Source of the DNA: JANQQC01 sp965262255
Lineage (GTDB): Bacteria > Pseudomonadota > Alphaproteobacteria > Caulobacterales > Hyphomonadaceae
Assembly: GCA_965262255.1 (NCBI GenBank)
Contig: OZ253505.1
Span: forward strand, 3,410,001-3,474,000
DNA length: 64,000 nucleotides
Direction: 5' to 3'
Shown here piece after piece: positions 1 to 15,000 of this stretch (position 1 is the first letter of the stretch; each line of letters begins with the position of its first letter). The position numbers and the translations under genes are program-made. The notes under the pieces were generated by a model. That model was not told the DNA's origin. It did no database searches and saw only the letters and a list, made by a program, of their open reading frames with translations.

Positions 1-1
1 A

Positions 2-3000
2 CTAGAGAATGCTGGAACGGGCAACTCCACGGTTACGACAAATGGAACAATAACAGGTCAAAGCGGAGATGCGATATTCGTTCTGAATACCGGTGCAGGT
101 GATATATCCATTACAACTTCCGAAGCTGTTACTGCTAGCGGAACTACCAGCGGGGCGGGGATTAAGGCTCAAGCGGACGGTGCTGGAGACATTACTCTGA
201 TCGTAAGCGGAGCGGTAACAGGCGGCACAGGGGCTAATGCCGTTGGAATTGATACTCTGACAAATAGTGGTTCAGCCACGGTAACCATAGAAGGTGGAAA
301 TGTTACTGCAAGTAACGGAATCGCAATTCGCAACGATGAAGGCCAGTCTAAGTTTACAATCGAAACAGGCACTCAGATTTCGGGCAAAGTTCAGTTGGGA
401 GCCGGGCAAGACACATTCACATTCTCTGGAGGAACGTTAACGTCTGCAGCAACTTTCGATGGGGGAACAGACTCAGGAAGTACTCAGTCCGTTGATGATC
501 TTCAGTTCGCATCAGGTACACACGCCCTCACAGCAACCAATCTGACTAACTGGGAAAAAGTTTCCGTATTAACAGGAGCTACAGTCTCATTCCTAGGAAC
601 TCAGTCTCTGACGACCGGTGAACTAGCGTTAGCGGGTACGTTAAATCTGCAAGATAATGCCGGCGATGATGCGTTTACGGTAACGGGTAACCTCACAGGT
701 GGAGGAACGATAAGTATTGATGTCGATTTCAATACCGGAGCAACCGACACTATAACCGTAACAGGCAACACTTCTGGTTCCACAACAATAAATATCGCAA
801 CAGTATCTGTATCGGGGTCTGCAAGAATAGATCGTATTACGGTTGCTCAAGTTTCGGGTACCACAAGTTCAAGTGCGTTCGTAATACAAGGGGGAAGCTA
901 TCAAGCGAGTCCTTTCGCTTACACGTTAGAATATAGTTCTACGAATAAATCATTTACGTTGGTGCGTGGTGATGCTGTCGTTCCTGGATGTTACGAGAGT
1001 TCAATAACCTCAGGGTTGTACGAATGTTTTGGAGATATAACGGAAGCATTTTCCTTTAACAAAACAGGAAACACTGACATTCTCGTCGACTTTGACGTGA
1101 ATGCAACGACCACGGTATCTACGGCAAGTACTCCGTTTGTTCTGCGAGGTCAAGCCAGCGTTGAGTTCCGGCAGGATGCTAATGGAGGAGAACTCAAATC
1201 GACAGGTTCAGCTACGGGTGTTATTGATGCCAAAACGACTGGAAACGGTATTGTCAAAATCACAACGACAGGCAAAGTCACGCATGACGGTTCCGGCACA
1301 ACGATACTAGCGGATTCGACAGGAACTGGTAATGTCGATGTCATCGTAAGCACGATCAGTGCGTCGGTTTCTGCTACGGCAATCAAGGCTTATGGAAAAG
1401 GTTCACAAGTTACAGTAAGTGCTACGACAATATCGGCTGGCACCGGAGGAATAATCGCCAAGAATACTGGAACTGGAATTGTCAGAGTTTCTGCCAGTCA
1501 AGCGGTAAATACAACGACTGGATTCGGGATTTATGCTTCTACGTCGGGAACGAATCTCACGATAACGACTTCGGGAGTTTCTGGTAGTGACCACGGTGTT
1601 TCAGGTGTAAATAAAGGCACAGGAACAACATCCATCACGACGGATGGAGCGGTAACGTCATCGGGTACAGGTAAATCCGGTGTTTATGTGTATTCGAATG
1701 GAACGACTTTAACACTAAACACAAAAGCTGTTAGAGGTCATACAGGGATTACAACGAAGCACTCCGGAGCAGGGAATACGTCGGTTTCGGTATCTGGCAA
1801 TGTAACAGGAAACTCCAGTCACGGTATTCATGCGGCAAGTACTGGTCGCGGAAACATTCAGGTCAACGTATCAAGCGGTGTCACAGTTCTGGGTACAGCA
1901 GGACATGGAATATACCTCAGCAACACAAATACCGGAACGCTTAGCATCAATGCAACGGGAACAGTAACGGGTTCAGGTACAGGTAGTCACGGGATACTCG
2001 CCAAGAATACAGTTGCAAGTGGAACAACAATAACGATCACTGCCAACGCGGTAACAGGTTCTTCAAGCGGTATTCGAGCAGAGAATGCTGGAGCAGGTAA
2101 TCTCACGATTTCAACGAACGGGTCGATCCTAGGAGAAGGTGGAGATGCAATCTTTGCTAAGAGTACAGGCAATGGGAACATTACCGTCTCAACAAGAAGT
2201 ACCGTCACCTCTCAATCCGGTCACGGAATATATGCTGACAATACCACAACCGGAACGATAGCCATAGATGCTAGTGCATCAGTTACGGGTTCTGGAACAA
2301 CCAAACACGGCATATTTGCTAAGAACGCTGCTCAAGGAACATCCGTAACAATAACGGTAAATGCCGTTACAGGTTCGGCGAGCGGTATTCGAGTAGAGAA
2401 TGCCGGAACAGGTAACCTTGCAATTACGGCTACAGGAACAGTAACAGGTAAAGGTGCAGATGGTATTTTTGCTAAGAGTTCAGCGAGTGGCAACATCACG
2501 GTAACTGCTGTTTCAGTAAGAGGTGGAAACGGTACCAATGCATTAGGCCATGGGATTTATGTCGACAACACTTCGACCGGAACGGTTAATGTAACGGCGA
2601 CAGATGCTGTCATTGGATCAGGGGCTAGCAAACACGGTATCTTCGTCAAAAACGCAACAAGTGGCGGGAACATCACCGTAGCTGCTGAACAAGTAACGGG
2701 TTCAGCTCACGGTATTTTCATTGATAATGCAGGCAACGGAACATTAACCTTAACGAATACAAATGCTGTTTTAGGTAATGCTGGCCATGGAATTTATACC
2801 AAAAATACAAATTCTTCTGTTACTGAAACTATAAATATTCGAGGAGCCGTAACAGGTTCAGGATCGACGGGTGCAGGGATCAGAGTTGCCAGAACAGGCG
2901 GAGGAACTATCAATCTCAGTGTTTCTGGCGGTGTGACTGGAACGGCAAGTCACGGATTACATATCACAAACATAACGGGAGGAAATCTAACAGTCTCGGT

Positions 3001-6000
3001 CGTTGCTGATGCCTCAGGTGACATCAAAGGTTTAGGAGCAAATAGTCACGCGATCTATGCCAATGATTCAGGTACAGGTAACCTCTCATTGACGTTGAGT
3101 TCGGCAGGTGATGATAACCGAGCAGGAACAAATGGTCATGGAATAGTAGCTAAGAACACCGGAGGGGGTTCAGTTTCCGTTGATACCAAGGCTCAGAACT
3201 TTGTGTTAGCAGTAGGCAAAGATGGACTGAATGTTACCAACACATCCGGGACTTCGGTTACGATCGAAACGCAAGGAGTTACAGGTAAATCTCGAGGTAT
3301 TTTTGCAACCAACGCTGGTACAGCAGGTCTATCAATTACTTCCACAGGAACAGTTTTGGGTGAAGGCGGCACTGGGATATATGCTAAGTCAACGGGTTCA
3401 GGTAATTTGGAAATTACCGTATCAGCCGTTACGGGAAGTTCTGGACACGGGATTTATGCCAGTAACACCAATACGGGAACAATAGAGATAAGTGCTGGCT
3501 CTACTGTCGTTGGTTCAGGTGCAAATAATCATGGAATCTTCGCTAAGAATACCTCTTCCAGTGGAACAAGCATAACGATCACTGCCAACGCCGTAACAGG
3601 TTCGGCTAGCGGAATTCGTGCTGAGAATGCTGGAGCAGGTACCTTAACTATTTCTGCAAGTGGAGCCGTTCTCGGTAAGACGGCTGATGCCATATTCGCA
3701 AAATCTACCAACAATGGAAGTATAACAGTCTCAACCTCAAATACAGTCACCTCTCAATCCGGTCACGGTATATTTGCCGAAAACACCTCAACGGGTGCGA
3801 TTTCGATAAGTGCTTCCAATACAGTTACGGGTTCGGGAACAAGCAAACACGGTATCTTCGCAAAGAACACATCAACAAGCGGGACGACTCTCACTATAAC
3901 GGCTAATGCCGTCACAGGATCAGCACACGGAATCTTCGTTGATAATGTAGGTAGCGGAGCATTAACCCTCACTAATACTGGAGCTGTTTTAGGAAATACC
4001 GGACACGGAATTTATACAAAAAATACAAATAGTTCCGTCACAGAAACTATAAACATCAGAGGAACAGTAACGGGGTCTGGATCATCCAAAGCAGGGATTC
4101 GAGTTGCTAGAACAGGTGGTGGGACAATCAACCTCAATGTTTCGAGTGCAGTAACAGGTTCTGCTCATCATGGCCTTCACATCTCAAATGTAACAGGCGG
4201 TAATCTTTCGGTTTCTGTTATCGCTAATTCTGCTGGTGATATTCAAGGACTTGGAGCAAATAGTCACGCAATATATGCCGTTGACTCTGGGACCGGTAAT
4301 CTTTCATTAACTGTTAGTAGTGCTGGCGATGACAATAAAGCTGGCACAAACGGACATGGTATATTCGCTAAGAAGTCAGGTGGCGGATCAATAGCAATAG
4401 ATACTAAAGCTCAGAACTTTGTACTTACTGCAGGTAAGGATGGAATAAACGTCGTAAATGAAGCAGGTACGTCAGTTACCATCGAAACACAAGGCGTAAC
4501 GGGTAAAGGACGAGGAATTTTTGCAACGAATGCAGGAACCGGGGGATTAACACTTACTTCGACGGGTGCAATAACAGGTGAAGGTGGTGCTGGAATTTAT
4601 GCAAAAAGTACAGCTTCAGGAAATCTATCAATTACTGCAACGGAAGTAACAGGTAGTGCAGGTCACGGAATTTATGCTGGGAACACGTCTACCGGAACCG
4701 TGACTGTAAATGTTTCAGACGCAATAAATGCCTCAGGTGCCGGTAGTCGCGGCATTTATGTGAAAAACGCCAGCACCGGAGGAAGTGTTTCAATCTCTGC
4801 CGAGCAAATCACAGCTTCCTCTCACGGCATTTACTTGAACACTGCTGGAAGTGGAACTCATACGATTACCAACACTGGTGTAGTTCTTACAAATGCTGGT
4901 CATGGAATTTACATCAACGATACCAATACAACGACTACGAATTCGATAAATATCCGAGGTGCTGTAACTGCATCTGGTAACAATAATGCCGGGATTCGAG
5001 TAAAACGAACGGGTGGAGGCACGGTAAACTTAAACGTTTCAGCCGCGATTACTGGAAGTGCCGGTCACGGTCTCCACGTCTCAAACGAAACAAATGGCAA
5101 CCTGACGGTCTCTGTTGTTGGAAACTCTTCGGCTGACATTAATGGCTTAGGTGCCAATGGACATGCGATCTTCGTTAGCGATGTTGGAACAGGAAATCTA
5201 TCTTTGACAGTTAACTCCCAAGGTGACGACAATAGAGCAGGAACAAATGGACATGGAATCGTTGCTTCTAACTCAGGTGGAGGATCTATTTCTGTCGACA
5301 CCAAATCACAAAACTTTGTGTTGGCAGCCGGCAAAGATGGATTGCACGTTACAAATATATCAGGAACGTCAGTAACGATCGAAACACAAGGTGTCACAGG
5401 TAAAGTACGCGGAATCTTTGCAACGAATGCTGGAACAAGTGGATTATCAATAACATCGACTGGAACAATTCTAGGTGAAGGTGGAACAGGAATCTACTCT
5501 AAGAGTACAGGTTCTGGTAATCTTTCCATTACCGCTACTACTGTTACAGGAAGTGCAGGGCATGGCATTTACGCTGGAAACACAAATACTGGCTCTATTG
5601 CAATCAGTGCAAACGGAAGAGTAACCGGCTCAGGAGCAAATAATCATGGGGTTTTTGCAAAGAATACGTCAGCGAGTGGAACAACAATTACGATAACAGC
5701 GAATGCAGTAACAGGGTCTGCTCACGGGATTTTTGTTGATAACGCTGGTAGCGGAGCTTTCACGTTAACAAATACAGGGGCTGTGCTAGGCAACGCTGGT
5801 CACGGAATTTATACTAAGAATACAAATAGTTCGGTTACAGAAACTCTAAACATTAGAGGGGCTGTGACAGGTTCAGGGGCAACCGGAGCAGGAATTCGCA
5901 TTGCAAGAACTGGAGGAGGCACTATTAATCTTAGTGTGTCAGGAGCAGTGACAGGTTCCGCTCATCACGGCCTCCATATTTCCAACGTAACCGGTGGTAA

Positions 6001-9000
6001 TCTAATGGTTTCTATCGTTGCTAATGCACAAGGTGATATTCAAGGCCTAGGAGCAAGTAACCACGCGATTTATGTCAACGACTCAGGAACGGGTAATCTT
6101 TCCTTAACTGTCAGCAGCCAAGCCGATGACGTGAGAGCGGGTTCTAATGGTCATGGCATAGTTGCAATAAATTCAGGTGGTGGCTCTGTATCGATTGATA
6201 CAAAAGCTCACAACTTTGTACTTGCTGCTGGAAAAGATGGTCTCCACGTTACAAATAATTCGGGAACGTCAGTTACGATTGAAACACAAGGAGTAACCGG
6301 TAAATCGCGAGGAATATTCACTACCAATGCCGGAACGGGTGATTTAGACCTGACCTCAACCGGTGCCATTGTGGGTGAAGCGGGAGTTGGTATCTACGCC
6401 AAGAGTACCGGGTCAGGTAATGTCACGATAACAGCTACTAACGTAACAGGAAGCTCTGGTCATGGTATCTATGTTGGAAATACAAATACGGGTTCTATCT
6501 CAACCAGTGCTGAAATAGTAGTAGGTTCGGGAAACGGAAATCACGGAATATTTGCGAAGAACACAGTTGCAAGCGGTACGTCACTGACTATCACAGCCAA
6601 TGCTGTTACGGGTTCCGCTAGTGGAATTAGGGCAGAAAATGCAGGGGCCGGTAATCTTACAATTTCTGCAAGTGGAGCGGTTCTAGGTACTGCAGCCGAT
6701 GGAGTCTTTGCTAGAAGCACAGGTAACGGAAATGTTTCCGTACGAGTCGCTGGAGTAACTTCCAATTCCGGTCATGGAATTTATGCTGGCAATACCAACA
6801 CAGGCGCGATCAGCATTAGTGCAAGTGGAACAGTTGAAGGAAAACAAGCCAACAAGCACGGTATATTCGCGAAAACGACTTCATCAAGCGGCACAACGAT
6901 CACAATAACAGCAACTGCCGTAACTGGATCCGCAGGTGGTATTCGGGCTGAAAATGCGGGGGCCGGCAATCTCACAATTTCTGCTAATGGTACAATTCTT
7001 GGCAAGGCAGCTGATGGAGTCTTTGCTAGAAGCACTGGCAACGGAAATGTTTCAGTTCGTGTCGCAGGAGTAACTTCCAATTCGGGTCATGGCATTTACG
7101 CCGAGAACACAACTACGGGAGCAGTGACAGTAACTGCGACGAATACCGTAACAGGATCAGGAACGAATAAACATGGGATTTTTGTCAAGAACGCTTCGCA
7201 AGGATCCACTGCTACAATTAACTCTCGTTCTGTAACAGGTTCTGGCAACGGTATTCGCTTGGAAAATGCAGGAACGGGACTCTCCACCGTTACGACAAGT
7301 GGAACCATTACCGGCAAAGGTGGCGACGCAATACTTGTCCTGAACACCGGTGCAGGTGATATTTCAATTACAACATCAGGAGCCGTAACGGCGAGTGGGA
7401 CGACTGCGAGTTCTGGCATCAAGGCGCAAGCGGATGGAGCCGGTGACATTACTCTTAATCTTAGTGGGGCAGTCACAGGCGGTACAGGAAGTTCAGCAAT
7501 CGGTCTAGATACTCTGACCAATGGTGGTTCTGCTACTGTCACTATTCAAGGTGGCAATGTTACAGCAAGTAACGGAATTGCAATTCGGAATGACGAAGGT
7601 GAATCGAAGTTCACTATTCAGACTGGCACCGAAATTTCAGGTAAAGTTCAGTTAGGAGCCGGCAAAGATGTATTTACAATGTCGGGAGGAACATTAGCCT
7701 CTGCTGCGACACTCGATGGTGGCACAGATACAGGAAACACACAGTCCGTTGACGAGTTGCAGTTCGCATCTGGAACATTTGCCCTAACGTCCACGAACCT
7801 CACCAATTGGGAAAAAGTATCCATACAATCCTCTGCAACGGCTTCGTTCTTAGGCGGACAAACATTAGCAACTGGTGAATTAGCCTTAGCAGGAACAATA
7901 ACACTGCAAGACAATGCTGTTGACGATTCATTTACAATTGGTGGTAACCTGACCGGTGGTGGGTCTATTAACATCGATGTAAATTTCGCAAATGGAACGG
8001 CTGATACGATTACAGTGAGCGGAAACGTTACAGGTACGACAACTATAGGTGTAGAAGGTCTCACTACGCAAGGCACACAAAGAGCAGAGACCATTACTGT
8101 TGCACAGGCAACGGGAACAATTTCTTCGAGTGCATTTACACTTTCATCAAATACAATTGAGGCAGGCACTTTTGAGTATTCGTTAGAGTTCAGATCGACC
8201 TCCAAATCTTTCGTACTCGTACGCGGTGATGCGCTTGTTGCAGGATGTTTTGAAAGCGGCACGACAGCAGGTCTCTATCACTGTTATGGTGATATTACCG
8301 AAGCTTTTGCTTATACCAAAACCGGAAACACTGACATAACGGTTATTTTTGATGATGATGCGACACAAACAGTTTCCGGCTCAGATACCGCGTTCGTATT
8401 GAGAGGGCAAGCCGGAATCGAGTTTAGACAACAAGCGGATGGCGATGAGATACAGTCGACCGGAGCGGCTACCGGCGTAATCGATGCGATGACAACTGGA
8501 AATGGAATCGTCAAAATTACAACGACGGCCAAAGTTACCCATGACGGATCAGGAACGACAATAAAAACAGAATCGACAGGAACCGGTAATGTTGATGTTA
8601 TCGTAAGCACAATCAGTGCGTCCACTTCGGCTACAGCCATTAAGGCCTACGGGAAAGGCGCTCAAGTCACGGTTAGTGCAACAACGATTTCGGCCGGAAC
8701 AGGTGGCATCATAGCCAAAAACACAGGTACCGGTATCACAACGGTATCAGCGAGTAATTCGATACTAACGACAAGTGGTTTTGGAGTTTACGCCTATACA
8801 AAAGGAACAAATCTGACTGTGACGACCTCGGGCGTATCAGGCGGTGATCATGGTGTCTCGGGAATCAATAAAGGTACTGGCACGACTGCCATTACTACCG
8901 ATGGAGCGATTACATCAACAGGCACGGGAAAATCTGGAGTCTATGCCTACTCGAAAGGCACAACTTTAACCGTTAACACCAAAGCCGTAACCGGTCCAAC

Positions 9001-12000
9001 AGGAATTACAACGAAACATTCGGGTGCTGGATCGACCTCCATCTCGGTGTCAGGGAATGTAACAGGGAGTGCGAGTCACGGAATTACGGCTACCTCGACT
9101 GGAAGCGGTAATATTCAAGTTGATGTCACAAGTGGATTCACGGTAACCGGCAGCTCAGGCCACGGAATTTATGCGAGTAATACCGCTTCAGGGGCAATCA
9201 ATATAAATGCTTCTGGATCTGTTTCTGGATCAGGAGCAAACAATCACGGTATTTTCGCTAAACATACTTCGTCGAGTGGAACGTCTCTGACGATTACAGC
9301 GAACGCTGTTACCGGTTCAGCAAGTGGTATTCGAGCAGAAGTAGCGGGAACAGGCAATCTTGAAATAATAGTAAGTGGGGCAGTTCTTGGCAAACTTGAT
9401 ACTGGGATATTCGCGAAAAGCACGGGTACCGGAAATGTTACCGTTTCAACGTCAAATACAGTTTCATCGCAATCCGGTCATGGTCTCTACGCTGGAAACA
9501 CATCAACAGGAGCAATGTCGATAAGTGCTTCTAATACCGTTACGGGATCAGGAACGGGGAAACACGGTATCTTTGCCAAGAATACTTCCGCAAGCGGTAC
9601 GACCTTAATGATTACTGCAAACGCTGTAACAGGTTCGTCGGCAGGTATTCTTGCTGAAAACGCTGGAGTAGGTAATACGACAGTCACAGCAGGCGGAGTT
9701 GTTCTAGGAAAAGGTTCGGCGGGGATATTCGTAAAAAGCACGAACAGCGGCGATGTCTCTGTTACGGCATCTAATACAGTAACCTCTCAGTCTGGACATG
9801 GTATTTATGCTGGAAATACGTCAACTGGAAAGATTGACGTAAGCGCTTCAAACACCGTAACGGGCTCAGGAACCGGTAATCATGGTATCTTTGCCAAGAA
9901 TACCTCTGCAAGTGGTACGACGTTAACCATCACGGCGAACGCTGTAACGGGTTCTGCAGGTGGAATTAGAGCGGAGAACGCTGGTGTAGGTAATCTTACA
10001 ATTTTAGCGAGCGGAGCAGTTTTAGGTGCAACGGCTGACGGAATATTTGCAAAAAGCACGGCAAGCGGTAATCTTTCTGTAACGGCATCAAGTACGGTGA
10101 CGTCTCAATCCGGTCACGGTATTTATGCTGATAATACAGCGACTGGAACGATTCTGATTAATGTGAGCGGTACTGTAACCGGTTCAGGAACAGGAAAACA
10201 CGGTATATTTGCTAAAAACGTTGCTCAGGGATCAACGATTTCATTAACCACGAATGCTGTCACCGGTTCCGCGAGCGGTATCCGAGTTGAAGACTTAGGT
10301 ACTGGGAATCTTTTAATCACGGCAACTGGAACTGTAACTGGTAACGCTGCAGACGGAATCTTCGCCAAAAGTACTGCTAGCGGTGATATTTCTGTAACAG
10401 CAGTGTCTGTCAAAGGTGGTGAAGGTTCCGGTGCTTCGGGCCACGGAGTATATATTGATAATACAACGACCGGTTCCATCTCTTTGAATGTGAGCGATGC
10501 TGTAACCAGTTCAGGAGCAGGAAAGCATGGTGTTTGGGTGAAGAATGCCTCTGCAGGTGGAAATATTACTATCGCCGTGGAACAAGTAACAGGTTCAGCA
10601 AATGGCGTTTTTGTTGATAATGCGGGTAGCGGTACTTTCTCAATTACGAATACTGGTGCGATCCTCGGAACTGTTGGCCACGGAATTTATACGAAGAATA
10701 CAAATTCTGCCGTGACAGAAACGATAAATGTTCGGGCAGCAGTGACGGGTTCGGGAACAAATGGAGCAGGTATCCGAGTTGGCAGAACTGGCGGTGGCAC
10801 TGTAAACTTCAGTATTTCCGGAGCAGTAACAGGTTCAGCGAGCCACGGGCTTCATATTACCAATGCGACTGGAGGAAATCTAACAGTTTCCGTTGTTGCC
10901 GATGCGTCAGGAGATATTAAAGGATTGGGAGCTAATGGTCATGCAATCTATGCAAGCGACTCTGGCACAGGTAATCTATCTTTAACTGTTAGCAGTGCAG
11001 CAGACGACAATCAAGCCGGAACAAATGGTCACGGAATATTTGCTAAGAACTCTGGTGGCGGTTCCCTATCAATTAATACGAAATCTAATAATTTCGTATT
11101 AGCTGCCGGTAAGGACGGCATTCGCGGTGTCAACGAGTCAGGAACGACATTAACCATTGAAACGCAAGGTATCACAAGTAATGGCCGTGGCATATATGCT
11201 TCTAACTCTGGAACAGGCCTTCTTAAAATCAACGCAACAGGAGCTATTATTGGTCAAAGCGGAGCTGGTATACTTGCTAAGAGTTCTGGTTCTGGAAACA
11301 TAACGATAACATCAGTAGCTGTTACGGGTAGTGCAGGACATGGAATCTACGCCGGAAATACTAATTCAGGTGAGATATCAATAAGTGCGAGTGGAAACGT
11401 TCTAGGGTCAGGAACAAATTTCCACGGGATAATCGCTAAGAATACAACGAGTAGTGGGTCGACAATTAAGATTACAGCCGCTGCTGTTACCGGATCCGCT
11501 CACGGGATTTATGTATCCAATTACGGAAACGGAAATGTTTCGGTAACAGCAACTGGCACCGTTTCTAGTGAAGAATCTTCTGCAATATTTATTGAAAGCG
11601 TAGGTAGTGGAGACGTTACTATTAATGTTGCAACGGTTACGGCAGCCTACGGTAACGGAATATACGCCAAGAACGCCAATACCGGTTCCATCTCTATAAG
11701 CGCAACGGGAACAATCACCGGAACAGATGAAAGTTACGACGGAATTTACGCAACAAATACAACTGCAAGTGGGTCCTCAGTTACGATTACAGCGACTGCC
11801 GTAACAGGTTCCGCTGGTGGCATTCATGTATGGAACGCTGGAACTGGGAATGTGACTATTTCTGTCACCGGTGCAATTCTAGGAAAAGCCGACGATGCGA
11901 TTTTCGTAGAATCTATCGATGCGGGTAGTATATCGGTATCTGCCTCAAATACAGTAACATCGCAATCTGGACATGGTATCCATGCCAACAATACGGCGAC

Positions 12001-15000
12001 GGGAACTATTTCGATCAGTACATCAAACACCGTTACAGGTTCAGGAACAGGTAAACATGGCATATTCGCTAATAATGCCACTCAAGGAACTATCGTTACA
12101 CTAACGGTCAGTGCCGTTACGGGTTCAGCTGATGGAATACGAATAGAGAATTCTGGAGCGGGTAATACGAGTGTAACAACCACTGGCGTAATCACCGGAG
12201 TAGGAGGTGCTGGTATATTTGCCAAGTCAACAAATAGTGGTGATGTAACAGTCTCGGCTTCACAAAACATCACTTCTCAATCTGGGCACGGTATATACGC
12301 TGGAAATACCTCAACTGGAGATATTACAGTCAACACATCAGGCACTGTAACGGGGTCTGGAACTGGCAAACACGGGATTTATGTGAAGAATGCTAGTGAC
12401 GGTGAATTGGTAACAGTATCAGCAGAACAAATTACAGCGTCTGGTCATGGAATTTTTGTAAGTACGTCAGGACTAGGAACGCATTCTATTACGAACACAG
12501 GTGCAATTGTTGCCAATGCAGGCCATGCGATTTACATCGATGACTCGAATGCTTCCAATTCGAATACAATTTCAATTCAAGGATCCGTAACCGGGTCTGG
12601 AACTAATAATGCAGGTGTGAGAGTCAAGCGAACAGGAGGCGGAACACTCAATTTGACTGCGTCTGCACAGATTACCGGAAGCTCTGGACACGGAGTTCAT
12701 GTCTCAAACGCAACGTCAGGCAATCTATCGGTCACGATTAATGCGAATGCTTCGGGTGATATAGAAGGTTTAGCGAGCAGTGCGCATGCAATTTATATTG
12801 TGAATTCTGGAACTGGTAATTTGTCGTTGACGGTTAGCAGTGCGGCCGACGATAATAAAGCTGGGGCAAGCGGTCACGGAATTTTTGCTAAGAACTCTGG
12901 TGGCGGCTCAGTATTAATCGATACGAAAGCAGACAATTTCATTCTGACTGCTGGTAAAGACGGTATTCACGGAGTTAACGAGTCGGGGACGACATTAACG
13001 ATATATACGCAAGGCATCACAAGTAGCGGCCGAGGCATCTATGCTTCTAATTCTGGAACAGGCTTACTAAAGATCAATGCAACGGGAGCTATTATAGGTC
13101 AAAGCGGAGCTGGAATTTTCGCGAAGAGTTCGGGTTCCGGAAATATAACCATAACGTCAGTGGCTGTAACGGGTAGTGCAGGACATGGCATTTACGCTGG
13201 AAATACTAATTCGGGAGAGATTTCGATTAGTGCGAGTGGAAACGTTATAGGGTCTGGAACAGATTTCCACGGAATTATTGCTGAGAACACCACGAGCAGT
13301 GGATCGTCAATAACAATAACGGCTAACGCTGTAACCGGTTCGGCAAGTGGTATTCGAGCCGAGAATGCTGGAACAGGAACTCTTACTATTTCCGTTACAG
13401 GAGCAATTCTAGGAAAAGCCGGCGATGCGATTTTCGCAGAATCTACTGACGCTGGCAGTATATCAGTGTCTGCCTCAAATACAGTAACGTCGCAATCTGG
13501 ACACGGTATCTATGCCAACAATACTGCGACCGGAACGATTTCGATTAGCACATCAAATACCGTGACGGGTTCTGGAACAGGTAAGCATGGCATATTCGCC
13601 AAGAATGCAACTCAAGGAACGACCGTTGCAGTTACGGTCAGTGCTGTTACGGGTTCAGGTGACGGGATAAGGCTAGAGAATTCTGGTACAGGAAATACCA
13701 GCGTAACGACGAATGGTATAGTCACGGCAGTAGCTGGTACCGGTATATTCGTAACGAATACAGGGTCAGGAGATATTTCAGTAACCACATCCGGAGCAGT
13801 TGTAGCAAGTGCGGGAACAAATTCTACGGCTATCAAAGCGCAAGCCGACGGCATAGGAAACATCGTACTAAACATTAGTGGAGCGGTTACAGGAGGAAGT
13901 TCGGGAGTAGGGATTGATACCCTTACGAATGGTGGCTCTGCGACCGTTGTTATACAAGGTGGAAACGTTTCTGCTAGTAACGGAGTTGCAATACGAAACG
14001 ATGAAGGAGAGTCGAAGTTCACAATTCAAACGGGAACGCAAGTGTCTGGTGAAGTTCGATTGGGTGCTGGAAAGGACACATTCACATTGTCCGGTGGAAC
14101 ATTGGCCGCGTCTACCGTACTTGATGGTGGTAGTGACTCAGGAAACACGCAATCGGTTGATGAATTGGAATTCGTGAACGGTACCCATGCACTGACAGCT
14201 TCTGGGATTACCAATTGGGAGAAAGTTACGGTTCAGTCGAGTGGGAGCATATCGATCCTTGGAACAAGTACTCTTACGACCGGCGAACTTGTTTTAGCGG
14301 GTTCGCTTTCACTAAGTGACAATGCTAGCGACGACGCATTTACATTGACAGGAAATTTGACTGGCGGTGGAACGATTCAAATTGATGTTGATTTTGCAAC
14401 AGGTAGTGCCGATACTGTAACGGTAACAGGCAATGTAACGGGTTCAACCACTTTAGCGATTAACGCAATTTCCAATGACGGTGAAGCGAGAGCGGGAGAA
14501 ATTACTGTTGCTCAAGTTAGTGGCACGGTCTCCGCTAATGCCTTCGTGCTTGCGGGAGGACAATACTTAGCCAGCCCATTTGAATACAGTCTCGAATATA
14601 ATTCAACGAACAAATCGTTCTCCTTAGTTAGAGGAAATGCAATCAGTGCAGGATGTTTCGAGAATTCGACGACAGTTGGACTGTATGAATGTTTTGGTTC
14701 AATCACGCAAGCTTTCTCGGCGAGTAAAACAGGTAATACAAATGTAACGGTATTGTTTACTGATAATGCCTCGATGACAAACTCGTCTTCGAGTACAGCA
14801 TTTGTCGTTAGAAGTCAGGCTGGTGCTGAATTTAGACAAGAAGCTAATGGGAAGGAAATAAGGTCTACTGGATCGGCAACGGGTGTTATTGATTTTAAAA
14901 CGACTGGCAATGGAACGGTAAGAATTGCAACGACTGGAAAAATCACCCATGCAGGATCAGGGACAACGGTTTTAGCAGAATCTACCGGTACGGGCAATGT

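Noticed and set aside
7648..8262. Long minus-strand frames opposite the adhesin repeats
   Set aside because: They mirror the Thr/Gly-rich codons of the real gene, have no ribosome sites, and recur at every repeat copy.
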